Source of the DNA: JBQTKD01 sp052386455
Lineage (GTDB): Bacteria; Actinomycetota; Actinomycetes; Sporichthyales; Sporichthyaceae
Length of the DNA: 64,000 nt
Assembly (NCBI GenBank): GCA_052386455.1
Contig: JBQTKD010000058.1
Location: 1-64,000, forward strand
Direction: 5' to 3'
Shown here: positions 17,267 through 25,630 of the stretch, in pieces
How the letters are laid out: every line of letters begins with the position of its first letter
Numbering within the stretch: the first letter of the stretch is position 1
Translations under genes and position numbers: made by a program
Notes under the pieces: generated by a model
Database searches by the model: none
Told to the model about the DNA's origin: nothing
The model's input: the letters and a program-made list of their open reading frames with translations, nothing else

Positions 17267-18967
17267 TCAGCGCGTTCGGGACAGGTAGGTCCGCGCCGCC
17301 ACCACTTCGGGCAGCCGGTTGTCGCCGGTCTTGGCCAGCTCGACGAACTGCTCGTAGAAACGGCGAGCCTTCACGTCGTCGCCCGCCGCCGCGGCGGCCC
17401 GAGCCGTGCCGGACAGGCCACGGAACCGATTGGGTTCGACCAGCTGCGAGGCCTCGAACTCGGCCAGCGCCTCCGCAGGCCGGTTCAGCTCGAGGAGCAT
17501 CTCGGCGAGCAGTTCCCGTGCGGGCAGCAGCGGGCCCGGCATCACCGGATGCTTCTCGGTGCTCGCCTCACGGGCTGTGGCCTCGCGCATCAGCCGCATC
17601 GCCTCGTCGGTACGGCCTTCGACGAGCGCGCTCCAGGCTGCGACGGTGGTCCGTTGAATCTCGGCCTGTTCGGCCCAGTAGTCCTGCTTGGCGGCGAGCA
17701 TCGCGTCCCGAAGGACGCCGAGCCGTTCCCGCGCAATCTCAGCGGCGGCCGCGTCGCCGCTCCGGGCCGCGCCCAACCCGCGGGCGAAGGCGTTGACGGC
17801 CTCGGCCTGCGGGAACTTCGTCCACTCCAGGCCGGCGGGATGCAGGGCCAGCCCGGCGGCGCGCTTCCAGTCCCCGCGCTCGAAGGCCTGCCGGGCAGGG
17901 ATGGCGGCGAAGGCGTAGGCCGCCGCGAAGTTCACGACGTCGAGCTGCTCGATCGCCGCAATCTCGTCGAGCACCGCCTGCGCGTCCGCGTCGCGGCCCA
18001 ATTGCAGGTAGGCGTACACGAGGTAGTCCATGGCGTGCAGGGCGTTGTAGGAACCGGCCCCCTGCTGGTGGCCCGTGCCGAGTTCCTCCTTGGCCAGCCG
18101 GGCGGAGGCGACGTTGGAACGGATCGAGGCGTCCCAGTCCCCGCGGCGGGTGAAGATGTGGGAGGGCATGTGATGGGCGTGCGGCGCCGCTGGGGCGATC
18201 CCGGCATAGCGTTCGGCGGCGGCCTGGCCGCGGGCCGCGCCGGACGGATAGTCGTAGGTGTGGATCAGGTAGTGGGCCACCCCCGGATGGTCGGGCTGGG
18301 CCACGGCGGCGGCTTCGAGGATCTGCGCGGCCTGCTGCTGATTGGCGTAGGTCTTGTCGGTGGGCGCAGCGGTGGCGGCGAGCGCCAACGCGTAGAAGAT
18401 CTTCGCCTCGGAGTCCTCCGGGTAGTCGGCGACCAGTTGGCGCATGGCCGCGGTGTAGGCCAACGCCCTGATCCGATGCTCGACAGTGCCGGCGTCACGG
18501 TAGAACGCGCCGACGGCCTCCACGTAGGACCGCTCGCGCGGCGTGGGGGACCCGAGAGCTCTGGCGCGGTCGACCGCGGCCTGGCCGTCGGCCAACGCCG
18601 GACCCGTAAGCGGCCAGGCGAAGGGATTGCCCAGCAGGCTCGTGGCCGTCCCCCAGTGGCCCGCGGCGCACGTGGCGTCGAGTTCGACGACCTTCTTGAA
18701 GCCGGCCATCGCCGGGGCGAACCAGAAGGAGTGCAGTTGTGCCACGGCCCGGTTGAACTCGGTCTGCGCAGCCGGGGCGCACGTGACGGGGAACGCCACC
18801 GTCCCCAGTTCGCCGGACGCAGCGTGCGCGTGCTCGTCGGCCTCGGCGGGCGCGCTGCTCGTGGGCGGAGCACCGCTCTGCGCAGCCTGCTCGGCCGCCC
18901 CGCAGCCGGTGCTCAACAGGATCAGCGCCAGGGTCGCGGCTGCCGGACCAAACGGGATCGGGCTCAT
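17267..18967 (-). CDS. TPR-repeat lipoprotein
   Basis: 566 residues. The signal peptide has lipobox LLSTGC at about residue 22, so it is probably membrane-anchored outside the cell. The mature part is helical TPR-like repeats throughout, for example FNRAVAQLHSFWFAPAMAGF and HHMPSHIFTRRGDWDASIRS. It resembles uncharacterised bacterial TPR proteins carrying the HMPSHIF block. It is convergent with the receiver-cyclase-LuxR gene, 16 bases between stops. A copy of the 21-bp motif lies 73 bases upstream of its ATG, tying it to the same regulon. Binding partner unknown. Confidence 0.85.
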   Translation of the reverse strand: MSPIPFGPAAATLALILLSTGCGAAEQAAQSGAPPTSSAPAEADEHAHAASGELGTVAFPVTCAPAAQTEFNRAVAQLHSFWFAPAMAGFKKVVELDATCAAGHWGTATSLLGNPFAWPLTGPALADGQAAVDRARALGSPTPRERSYVEAVGAFYRDAGTVEHRIRALAYTAAMRQLVADYPEDSEAKIFYALALAATAAPTDKTYANQQQAAQILEAAAVAQPDHPGVAHYLIHTYDYPSGAARGQAAAERYAGIAPAAPHAHHMPSHIFTRRGDWDASIRSNVASARLAKEELGTGHQQGAGSYNALHAMDYLVYAYLQLGRDADAQAVLDEIAAIEQLDVVNFAAAYAFAAIPARQAFERGDWKRAAGLALHPAGLEWTKFPQAEAVNAFARGLGAARSGDAAAAEIARERLGVLRDAMLAAKQDYWAEQAEIQRTTVAAWSALVEGRTDEAMRLMREATAREASTEKHPVMPGPLLPARELLAEMLLELNRPAEALAEFEASQLVEPNRFRGLSGTARAAAAAGDDVKARRFYEQFVELAKTGDNRLPEVVAARTYLSRTR

Positions 18968-19040
18968 CGGGCACCTCGCTCATCGGCACCGCCGGGTGAT
19001 CGGCGGCTGCCTCACAGCATCGCGAGAACATGCGGGCGAC

Positions 19041-19061
19041 GTCTGCCGTACAAGTACGGAT
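19041..19061 (-). promoter_or_regulatory. 21-bp dyad motif, copy 4
   Basis: On the minus strand this reads with core CCGTACTTGTACGG then CAGAC, oriented toward the TPR lipoprotein gene, whose start is 73 bases away. Fifteen of 21 positions are the same in all four copies. Confidence 0.65.
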
Positions 19062-19072
19062 TTTCGCAGAGA

Positions 19073-19846
19073 TCAACGCACGGGGTGGCCCGCGGTCCGC
19101 AGGGCGTCCTTGACCTGCCCGATACGCAGGTCTCCAAAGTGGAAAACGCTGGCGGCCAGGACGGCGTCGGCGCCCGCGGCGACTGCCGGGGCGAAGTCCT
19201 CGAGGCGGCCCGCTCCACCGCTGGCGATCACGGGTACGGTGACGACCTCGCGGACCTGACGCAGCATCACGAGGTCGTAGCCGTCCTTGGTGCCGTCGGC
19301 GTCCATGGAGTTCAGCAGGATCTCCCCGGCGCCGAGTTCGCAGCCGCGGCGGCACCACTCGACCGCGTCGATGCCCGTGCCGCGGCGTCCGCCGTGGGTG
19401 GTCACCTCGAAGCCCGACGGCGTGGGAGTCTCCCCCGCTGGCACGCGGCGCGCGTCGATCGAGAGCACCAGCACCTGGTTGCCGAACCGGTCGGCGATTT
19501 CGGCAATCAGGGACGGCCGGGCGATCGCGGCGGTGTTGACGCCGACCTTGTCCGCGCCCGCGCGGAGCAGTCTGTCGACGTCCTGGACGGTGCGCACTCC
19601 TCCGCCGACGGTGAGCGGAATGAACACCTGCTCGGCGGTTCGTGAGACGACCTCGTAGGTGGTCTCACGCGAGCCGCTGGAGGCGGTGATGTCGAGGAAG
19701 GTCAGCTCGTCCGCACCGTCGGCGTCGTAGCGCCGCGCGAGCTCCACCGGATCCCCCGCATCGCGCAGGTTGCGGAAGTTGACGCCCTTCACGACCCGGC
19801 CCGCGTCGACGTCCAAACACGGAATCACCCGCACCGCGACGGTCAT
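19073..19846 (-). CDS. hisF: Imidazole glycerol phosphate synthase, cyclase subunit
   Basis: 257 residues. With HisH it converts PRFAR and ammonia to IGP and AICAR. Catalytic aspartates are visible in RVIPCLDVDAGRVVKGVNF and LLNSMDADGTKDGYDL, and phosphate-binding loops in PLTVGGGVRT and VIASGGAGRLED. ATG 19846 overlaps the hisA stop (ATGA). It is the last gene of the his operon here. Confidence 0.97.
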   Translation of the reverse strand: MTVAVRVIPCLDVDAGRVVKGVNFRNLRDAGDPVELARRYDADGADELTFLDITASSGSRETTYEVVSRTAEQVFIPLTVGGGVRTVQDVDRLLRAGADKVGVNTAAIARPSLIAEIADRFGNQVLVLSIDARRVPAGETPTPSGFEVTTHGGRRGTGIDAVEWCRRGCELGAGEILLNSMDADGTKDGYDLVMLRQVREVVTVPVIASGGAGRLEDFAPAVAAGADAVLAASVFHFGDLRIGQVKDALRTAGHPVR

Positions 19847-20568
19847 TCGGACACCGCAGCCAACGCCTGTTCCAGGGTGAACGCGCCCGCATAGAGCGCT
19901 TTGCCGACGATCGCGCCCTCGACGCCGAGCGGGACGAGCGACGCGATCGCGCGGAGGTCGTCGAGGCTGGAGACGCCGCCCGACGCCACCACGGGCTTGT
20001 CGGTCCGCTCGCACATCTCGCGCAGCAGGTCCAGGTTTGGGCCGCGCAGCGTCCCGTCCTTGGTGACGTCGGTGACGACGTACCGAGCGCAGCCCTCGGC
20101 GTCCAGGCGGGCGAGCACCTCCCAGATGTCCCCGCCCTCCTTGGTCCATCCGCGGCCCGACAGCGTCGTGCCGCGCACGTCGAGGCCGACCGCGATCCGG
20201 TCGCCCCACTGCGCGATCGCGGCGGCGCACCACTGTGGGTTCTCCAGCGCGGCGGTGCCGATGTTGACCCGCGCGCACCCGGTGGCCATCGCGGCCGCCA
20301 GGGACGCGTCGTCCCGGATGCCGCCGCTCATCTCCACCTTGATGTCGAGCTTTGCGACGACCTCGTGCAGGATCGCTCGGTTGTCCCCACGGCCGAAGGC
20401 GGCGTCGAGGTCGACGAGGTGCAGCCACTCCGCGCCGGCGGCCTGCCAGGCCAGCGCGGCGGCGAGCGGTTCGCCGTAGTTGGTTTCGCTTCCCGCCTCG
20501 CCTTGGACCAGGCGCACGGCCTGGCCAGCGGCAACGTCGACGGCGGGCAGCAATTCGAGCTTCGGCAT
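19843..20568 (-). CDS. priA: PriA-type phosphoribosyl isomerase (HisA/TrpF)
   Basis: 241 residues. The sequence closely follows actinobacterial PriA: LLPAVDVAAGQAVRLVQGEA, GSETNYG, HLVDLDAAFGRGDN, LDVRGTTLSGRGWTKEGGD and VVTDVTKDGTLRGPN with the second catalytic Asp. PriA isomerises both ProFAR (histidine) and PRA (tryptophan), which would explain the lack of trpF beside trpC and trpBA. Dual activity is inferred from family resemblance. An AAA ATPase gene separates it from hisH, so it may need its own translation or transcription signal. Confidence 0.93.
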   Translation of the reverse strand: MPKLELLPAVDVAAGQAVRLVQGEAGSETNYGEPLAAALAWQAAGAEWLHLVDLDAAFGRGDNRAILHEVVAKLDIKVEMSGGIRDDASLAAAMATGCARVNIGTAALENPQWCAAAIAQWGDRIAVGLDVRGTTLSGRGWTKEGGDIWEVLARLDAEGCARYVVTDVTKDGTLRGPNLDLLREMCERTDKPVVASGGVSSLDDLRAIASLVPLGVEGAIVGKALYAGAFTLEQALAAVSE

Positions 20569-20592
20569 GGGGTCGGAGAATACCGGTGCGGC

Positions 20593-21765
20593 TCAGCCTC
20601 GTTCGCGGACGTAGCGCGCGAAGTGCGGCAGCGTGAACGTCAGGTAGCCCGTACCGGCGGGCACCAACAGACCCTTCGAGATCAGGTTCTCGCGGATTCG
20701 GGATAGATTCTGGGTCGTGCGCCCCAGCGCGCGGGCGATGTCCGCGGAGGCGACCTCGCCGTCGCCGAGGCTCGCCATGGCCACGACGTACGCGCGCTCG
20801 GTAGGCGTGATCTGCGTCCACCGTCCGGTGAAGACGTTCGCGGCAAGCTCGCTCAGCGCGGCCGGGACGGCGATCGCCGCGTGCGCGGCGGTGATCGTGG
20901 GTCCGCCCTGTGCGGCCTCCCAGGCCCGGCGGCCGAGAAGCTGCACCAGATACGGATAGCCCTGCGCGGCTGCGACCAGCGCGTCGAGGGCCTCCGGCCG
21001 GTACGTCACGTCCAGACGGGCGGCCGGCGCCTCCAGCGCGACGCGGACCGCGACCGGGTTCAACGCCTCGAGTTCGGCGAAGCGAAACCGCTCGCCGTAG
21101 GTAACGGCCGTGCGGATGTGCTCGGGTGCCGAGGGCAGGCCCGCCGTGGCGAACAGGACCGGCCGCCGGGCGGCGGCGCACGCCTGCAGGCCGCGCGCGA
21201 GCGCTCGCACGATCGGGGTGGCGACGGTTTGCACCTCGTCCAAGAGCAGCACCACTCCGCGTTTGCGTTCGGCGGCGATCTCGCCCAGCGAGGACACCAG
21301 ATCGGCAAGGCTCTGCTCGGCCGTGCTGGGCCGGGAACGCACCTCGGCTTTGACCGGACCCGCGTCGATCGACAGCGTCACCTCTTCCACGGCCTCCCGC
21401 AGGCGGCGCAGTCGGGGGCCGCGAGACACGAGATCGGAGCCGACCTCCCCCAGCGCGGCCGCCAGACTTGCGGCGAACGACGGCTCCGGCGTGCCCTCGA
21501 TGCGGCGGGCCGCCAAGCCGTCGGCCCGGGCGAGTTCGCCGAGCCGTTCGAGCAGCACCGTCTTGCCCATGCCGCGCGGCGCTGCGAAGCAGAGGTGTTC
21601 CACCGGGAACCCCGCACGGAGCCCCTTGAGGAAGCCGTCGAAACGGCTCAGCCACTCGTCGCGGCCAGTTAGGGCCGGCGGAACCGACGCCATGCCCGGC
21701 GCGTAGGGGTTCTGCCAGGCCTCTGCCACCTGGCATACGTTAACAGATCTTGGCTCATTGAGCAT
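20593..21765 (-). CDS. AAA ATPase with C-terminal winged-helix region
   Basis: 390 residues in the longest form. The N-terminal block NPYAPG is followed by PPALTGRDEWLSRFDGF, the Walker A CFAAPRGMGKTVLLERLG, and the Walker B KRGVVLLLDEVQTVA. The C-terminal part (ITPTERAYVVAMASLGDG, then VASADIARALGRTTQNLSRI) looks like a winged helix. It resembles the archaeal/STAND-like AAA family with ORC-type folds, and its target is unknown. It lies between hisH and hisA, where most actinomycetes have nothing or a small gene. The start is unsure: ATG 21765 lies inside the upstream repeats, and GTG 21729 fits the family N-terminus better. Confidence 0.8.
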   Translation of the reverse strand: MLNEPRSVNVCQVAEAWQNPYAPGMASVPPALTGRDEWLSRFDGFLKGLRAGFPVEHLCFAAPRGMGKTVLLERLGELARADGLAARRIEGTPEPSFAASLAAALGEVGSDLVSRGPRLRRLREAVEEVTLSIDAGPVKAEVRSRPSTAEQSLADLVSSLGEIAAERKRGVVLLLDEVQTVATPIVRALARGLQACAAARRPVLFATAGLPSAPEHIRTAVTYGERFRFAELEALNPVAVRVALEAPAARLDVTYRPEALDALVAAAQGYPYLVQLLGRRAWEAAQGGPTITAAHAAIAVPAALSELAANVFTGRWTQITPTERAYVVAMASLGDGEVASADIARALGRTTQNLSRIRENLISKGLLVPAGTGYLTFTLPHFARYVRERG

Positions 21766-21807
21766 ACAAAAACATACGGTGCCGTCGGACGCATACGATC
21801 ACATACG
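21761..21807 (-). promoter_or_regulatory. Direct repeats of CGTATG pairs, likely operator
   Basis: On the minus strand two 18-bp units, CGTATGTGATCGTATGCG (21790-21807) and CGTATGTTTTTGTATGCT (21761-21778), are spaced 29 bases apart, about three helical turns. A further CGTATG occurs near 21734. The stretch is AT-rich for this genome and lies directly before the AAA ATPase gene inside the his operon. Confidence 0.6.
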
Positions 21808-21813
21808 CTGGCC

Positions 21814-22446
21814 TTAGCGGAGGCTGGCGAGCCAGTTCTCCAGCAGCGTGGCACCGGCGTCCCCGGACTTCTCCGGGTGGAACTGGGTGGCGCACAGCGC
21901 CTCGTTCTCCACCGCGGCGACGAACGGTTCGCCGTGCTCGGCCCAGGTGACCTTCGGCGGCAGGAAGGGGCGCTCGGACTTCAGCGTCCATTCGCGGGTG
22001 GCGTAGGAGTGCACGAAGTAGAAGCGTTCCGTCTCGATGCCCTTGAACAGCCTGCTGCCCTCGGCGACCTGCACCTGGTTCCAGCCCATGTGCGGGAGCA
22101 CGGGGGCGTGCAGGCGCTCGACGACGCCCGGCCATTCCGCGCAGCCCTCGGTGGTGACGCCGTGCTCGACGCCGCGGTCGAAGAGGATCTGCATGCCCAC
22201 GCAGATGCCGAGCACCGGGCGCCCGCCGGCGAGGCGGCGGCCGATGATCTCCGGGCCGTGCACCGCGCGCAGTCCGGCCATGCAGGCCGCGTACGCGCCG
22301 ACGCCCGGCACCAGCAGGCCGTCGGCGTTCTCGGCCAGTGTGCGGTCCGCGGTGACCGTGACGTCGGCTCCGACGCGCTCCACGGCGCGCTGGGCCGAGC
22401 GGAGGTTGCCCGACCCGTAGTCGAGCACGACGACCGAGGGACTCAT
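21814..22446 (-). CDS. hisH: Imidazole glycerol phosphate synthase, glutaminase subunit
   Basis: 210 residues, a class I glutamine amidotransferase that delivers ammonia to HisF. The nucleophile Cys is in VLGICVGMQILFDRG, and the His/Glu pair in LCATQFHPEKSGDAG. VVLDYGSGNLRS and GLLVPGVGAYA are family blocks. It is separated from hisB by a strong hairpin, and its partners hisA and hisF lie beyond the AAA gene. Confidence 0.96.
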   Translation of the reverse strand: MSPSVVVLDYGSGNLRSAQRAVERVGADVTVTADRTLAENADGLLVPGVGAYAACMAGLRAVHGPEIIGRRLAGGRPVLGICVGMQILFDRGVEHGVTTEGCAEWPGVVERLHAPVLPHMGWNQVQVAEGSRLFKGIETERFYFVHSYATREWTLKSERPFLPPKVTWAEHGEPFVAAVENEALCATQFHPEKSGDAGATLLENWLASLR

Positions 22447-22455
22447 CGAGCATCT

Positions 22456-22509
22456 CCGTTGCGTCCGAACGAGCGGGCGCTATAGCGCCCAGTTGTTCGG
22501 ACGCAACGG
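22456..22509. repeat. Large nested hairpin between hisB and hisH
   Basis: Perfect 15-bp outer arms, CCGTTGCGTCCGAAC and GTTCGGACGCAACGG, enclose a perfect 16-base palindrome, GGGCGCTATAGCGCCC (22475-22490). There is no T-run after it on the minus strand, so it may be an attenuator, an mRNA-stability element or a REP-like repeat. The outer arms match the hairpin at 4392-4435. Confidence 0.8.
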
Positions 22510-22522
22510 GGTTGGGGGGCGC

Positions 22523-23131
22523 TCACGTGTTCAAGGTGCCCTTGGTCGACGGCACACCGGTTTCGCGCGGGTCCAGCGTCAGGGCGTCGCGCAGTGCGCG
22601 AGCGACGCCCTTGAACTGCGCCTCGACGATGTGGTGGGCGTTGCGGCCACGGAGCACGTCGATGTGCAGGCAGATCTGCGACGCGTTGACGAAGGACTCC
22701 CAGATGTGACGGGTCAGCGTGGTGTCGTAGTCGCCGATCATCGGCGCCGCGCCCTCGAGTTCGGTGTGCACCAGGTACGGCCGGCCGGACAGGTCGACGG
22801 CCACTCGCACCAGCGCCTCGTCCAGCGGGACCAGGGTGTTGGCGAAGCGGCGCGTGCCGGCCTTGTCCCCCATCGCCTGACGGAAGGCGGTGCCGAGGGC
22901 GATGGCGGTGTCCTCCACCGTGTGGTGCATGTCGATGTGCAGGTCGCCTTCGGTCTTCACCGTGAGGTCGAACAGGCCGTGCTTGCCCAGCTGGGACAGC
23001 ATGTGGTCGTAGAACCCGATGCCGGTCGAGATCTCGAGCTTGCCGCTGCCGTCGAGGTCGACCTCGACGAGAACGTTCGACTCTTTGGTGATCCGCTCTA
23101 CCCGACCGGTCCGTGACATCTCGTCAGCCAT
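22523..23131 (-). CDS. hisB: Imidazoleglycerol-phosphate dehydratase
   Basis: 202 residues, single-domain HisB, a Mn-dependent dehydratase. The two metal-binding signatures are DLHIDMHHTVEDTAIALG and RGRNAHHIVEAQFKGVAR. ATG 23131 overlaps the hisC stop by a few bases, and ATG 23119 is an alternative start. The overlap points to coupled translation with hisC. Confidence 0.96.
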   Translation of the reverse strand: MADEMSRTGRVERITKESNVLVEVDLDGSGKLEISTGIGFYDHMLSQLGKHGLFDLTVKTEGDLHIDMHHTVEDTAIALGTAFRQAMGDKAGTRRFANTLVPLDEALVRVAVDLSGRPYLVHTELEGAAPMIGDYDTTLTRHIWESFVNASQICLHIDVLRGRNAHHIVEAQFKGVARALRDALTLDPRETGVPSTKGTLNT

Positions 23132-24218
23132 CCTCTTTCTGGAGTGGGGGCTTCACAGCAAGCTTGCGCAACGCGTCGAGGAACGCGTCGTTCTCCTCCG
23201 GCAGCCCCACGGTGACACGCAGCATGCCCGGCAGGCCCACGTCGCGGATCAACACGCCCTGATCCAGCAGGCCCTGCCACACCACGGCCGCGTCGTCGAA
23301 GCCGCCGAACAGGACGAAGTTCGCATCCGACGGAACGACGTCGAAGCCCTCCGCGCGCAGCTCGTCGACGACGCGGTCGCGCTCGAGGCGCAGCGCGTTC
23401 ACCTTGCCGAGCAGGTCCGCGTGGTGGCGCAGCGCGACCCGCGCGGCGACCTGGGTGAGCTCGGAGAGGTGGTAGGGCAGGCGGACCAGCAGGAGGCACT
23501 CGACGAGCCTCGGATCCGCGGCGAGATAGCCGAGGCGCAGCCCGGCCATCGCGAACGCCTTCGACATCGTGCGGCTCACCACGAGCCGCGGGCGGCCGGG
23601 CAGCAGGGTCAGCGCGCTCGGGACGCCGTCGCGTGCGAACTCCGCGTACGCCTCGTCCACCACGACAACGCCGTCCGTTGCGGCGTACACGGCCTCGACG
23701 ACCTCCAGCGGCAGCGAGGTGCCGGTGGGGTTGTTCGGCGAGGTCAGGAAAACCACGGCGGGTGCGTGTGCGGCGATCTGGGCGAGCACGTTGTCCGCGT
23801 CGAGCGTGAAGTCCCCCTCGCGGTACCCGGAGACCCACCCGGTGCCGGTGGCCTGGGCGATGAGGCGGTGCATCGTGTAGCTCGGCTCGAACCCGAGCGC
23901 GACGCGGCCCGCTCCCCCGAAGGCCATCAGGATCTGCTGGAGGATCTCGTTGGACCCGTTGGCCGCCCAGATCTGATCCTCCGTCAGATCGTGCCCGAGG
24001 TAGGCGGCCAGCTCCCGGCGCAGCGCCATGGCGTCGCGGTCCGGGTACCGGTTCAGGCTCGTCGCGGCCGCACCTACGGCGGCGGCCAGGTCCGCGGCCA
24101 ACGCGGCCGAAGGCGGGTACGGGTTCTCGTTGGTGTTCAGGCGCACGGGAACGTCCAACTGCGGCGCACCGTAGGCGGTGCGGCCGCGCAGGTCCTCGCG
24201 CAGCGGAAGTTGGTCCAC
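23124..24218 (-). CDS. hisC: Histidinol-phosphate aminotransferase
   Basis: 364 residues, PLP fold type I. The N-terminal VRLNTNENPYPPSAALA, the substrate region LTSPNNPTGTSL, VVVDEAYAEF, and the PLP lysine in VVSRTMSKAFAMAGLRLGYL are all present. GTG 24218 was chosen because it begins the family N-terminus, four bases after the hisD stop. The frame upstream reads through hisD. Confidence 0.95.
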   Translation of the reverse strand: MDQLPLREDLRGRTAYGAPQLDVPVRLNTNENPYPPSAALAADLAAAVGAAATSLNRYPDRDAMALRRELAAYLGHDLTEDQIWAANGSNEILQQILMAFGGAGRVALGFEPSYTMHRLIAQATGTGWVSGYREGDFTLDADNVLAQIAAHAPAVVFLTSPNNPTGTSLPLEVVEAVYAATDGVVVVDEAYAEFARDGVPSALTLLPGRPRLVVSRTMSKAFAMAGLRLGYLAADPRLVECLLLVRLPYHLSELTQVAARVALRHHADLLGKVNALRLERDRVVDELRAEGFDVVPSDANFVLFGGFDDAAVVWQGLLDQGVLIRDVGLPGMLRVTVGLPEENDAFLDALRKLAVKPPLQKEDG

Positions 24219-24222
24219 GAAG

Positions 24223-25530
24223 TCAGTCTTTCGGAACGCGGACGCGGACGGCGTTGACGTGCGCCAGCAGCTGCTCGGCGCCACCGAGCGCGTCGATGTG
24301 CCCGGCGACCTCGGCCAGGGCGGCGCGCTCGTATTCCACGATGTGCACGCTGCGCAGGAACGAGTGCACGGACAGGCCGCCGGTGTGCCGCGCCGTGCCG
24401 CCCGTCGGGAGCACGTGGTTGGAACCGGCCAGGTAGTCCCCCAGGCTCACCGGGGAGTACGGGCCGACGAAGATCGCGCCGGCGTTGCGCACCCGGCGGG
24501 CGACCACTGAGGCGTCGGCGGTGAGGACGGCGAGGTGCTCGGCGGCCCACTCGTCGACGACGGCGATGCCCGCCTCGAGGTCGGCGACCAGCACCAGCGC
24601 CGACTGGTTGGCCAGCGCCGAGTCCACCTGAACCGTGTTGAGCGACACCCCGCGCTGACGGTCGACCTCGAGCTGCACCGCGTCGATCAGCTCCGGGCTG
24701 GTGGTCACCAGCAGCGTCGCGGCGTTCTCGTCGTGCTCGGCCTGCGAGATCAGGTCCGCGGCCACGAAGGCCGGGTCCGCGGTCTCGTCCGCGAGCACGG
24801 CGATCTCCGTGGGCCCGGCTTCGGCGTCGATGCCGACGATTCCCTTGAGGAGCCGCTTGGCGCTCGCGACGTAGATGTTCCCCGGGCCGGTGACCAGGTC
24901 GACCCGCTCGCACTCCTCGGTGCCGTGCGCGAACATCGCGACGGCCTGCGCTCCGCCGACGGCGTAGACCTCTTCGACGCCCAGCAGCGCACACGCCGCG
25001 AGCACGACGGGGTGTGGCCAGCCGTCGTTGTCCGCCTGCGGCGGGGAGGTGACGGCGAGCGATTCGACCCCGGCCACCTGCGCCGGGACCACGTTCATCA
25101 CCACGCTCGAGGGATAGGCCAGCAGCCCGCCCGGCACGTACAGCCCGACGCGGCGCACCGGGACCCAGCGCTCGGTGACGACCCCGCCGGGGGCGACCTC
25201 CACGACGGCGTCCGGGTGGCGCTGCGCCGAGTGCACGATCCGGGCGCGCCGAGCGGCCTCCTCCAGCGCCGCCCGCACGCACCTGTCGAGATCGACCAGC
25301 GCCTTCTCGAGGATCTCGGCCGGCACGCGGGTGCTCGCCGGGCGCACCCGGTCGAACTTCTCGCAGTAGTCCAGGACCGCCTCGACCCCGCGCTCTCGGA
25401 CGTCGTCGCAGATCGGGCGGACGGCCTCGACCGTCGTTGCGACGTCCGCCGCGGCGCGGGGCAGCCGCTCCCGCGGCACGTCGGCCGGCGAGCGCAGCTG
25501 GAGTTCGCGCAGGTCAAGCACGGGGATCAT
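24223..25530 (-). CDS. hisD: Histidinol dehydrogenase
   Basis: 435 residues. HisD is the Zn-dependent enzyme for the last two NAD-linked oxidations to histidine. Signatures: VGLYVPGGLLAYPSSVVMN, VTGPGNIYVASAKR, DLISQAEHDENAATLLVT with the metal-binding Gln/His, and the C-terminal LPTGGTARHTGGLSVHSF. It is the first gene of the his operon. Its promoter region (25531-25630), shared with the divergent LON-domain gene, contains a hairpin repeat. Confidence 0.97.
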   Translation of the reverse strand: MIPVLDLRELQLRSPADVPRERLPRAAADVATTVEAVRPICDDVRERGVEAVLDYCEKFDRVRPASTRVPAEILEKALVDLDRCVRAALEEAARRARIVHSAQRHPDAVVEVAPGGVVTERWVPVRRVGLYVPGGLLAYPSSVVMNVVPAQVAGVESLAVTSPPQADNDGWPHPVVLAACALLGVEEVYAVGGAQAVAMFAHGTEECERVDLVTGPGNIYVASAKRLLKGIVGIDAEAGPTEIAVLADETADPAFVAADLISQAEHDENAATLLVTTSPELIDAVQLEVDRQRGVSLNTVQVDSALANQSALVLVADLEAGIAVVDEWAAEHLAVLTADASVVARRVRNAGAIFVGPYSPVSLGDYLAGSNHVLPTGGTARHTGGLSVHSFLRSVHIVEYERAALAEVAGHIDALGGAEQLLAHVNAVRVRVPKD

Positions 25531-25558
25531 GCCCCAATTCTAGTCGCGCACATTCTGC

Positions 25559-25608
25559 GGACGTCCGACCAGGCGTGACCTATGGCTCACGTGCGGTCGG
25601 ACGTCCCG
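25559..25608. repeat. GTCCGACC hairpin repeat, copy 1
   Basis: Arms GGACGTCCGACC and GGTCGGACGTCC around a loop that on the minus strand reads GTGAGCCATAGGTCAC. The same arms and loop pattern recur twice at 62705-62754 and 62767-62816. It lies between the divergent hisD and LON-domain genes, so it may also affect their promoters. Confidence 0.8.
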
Positions 25609-25630
25609 CTGCGGCTCTAGGGTCGTTCGG

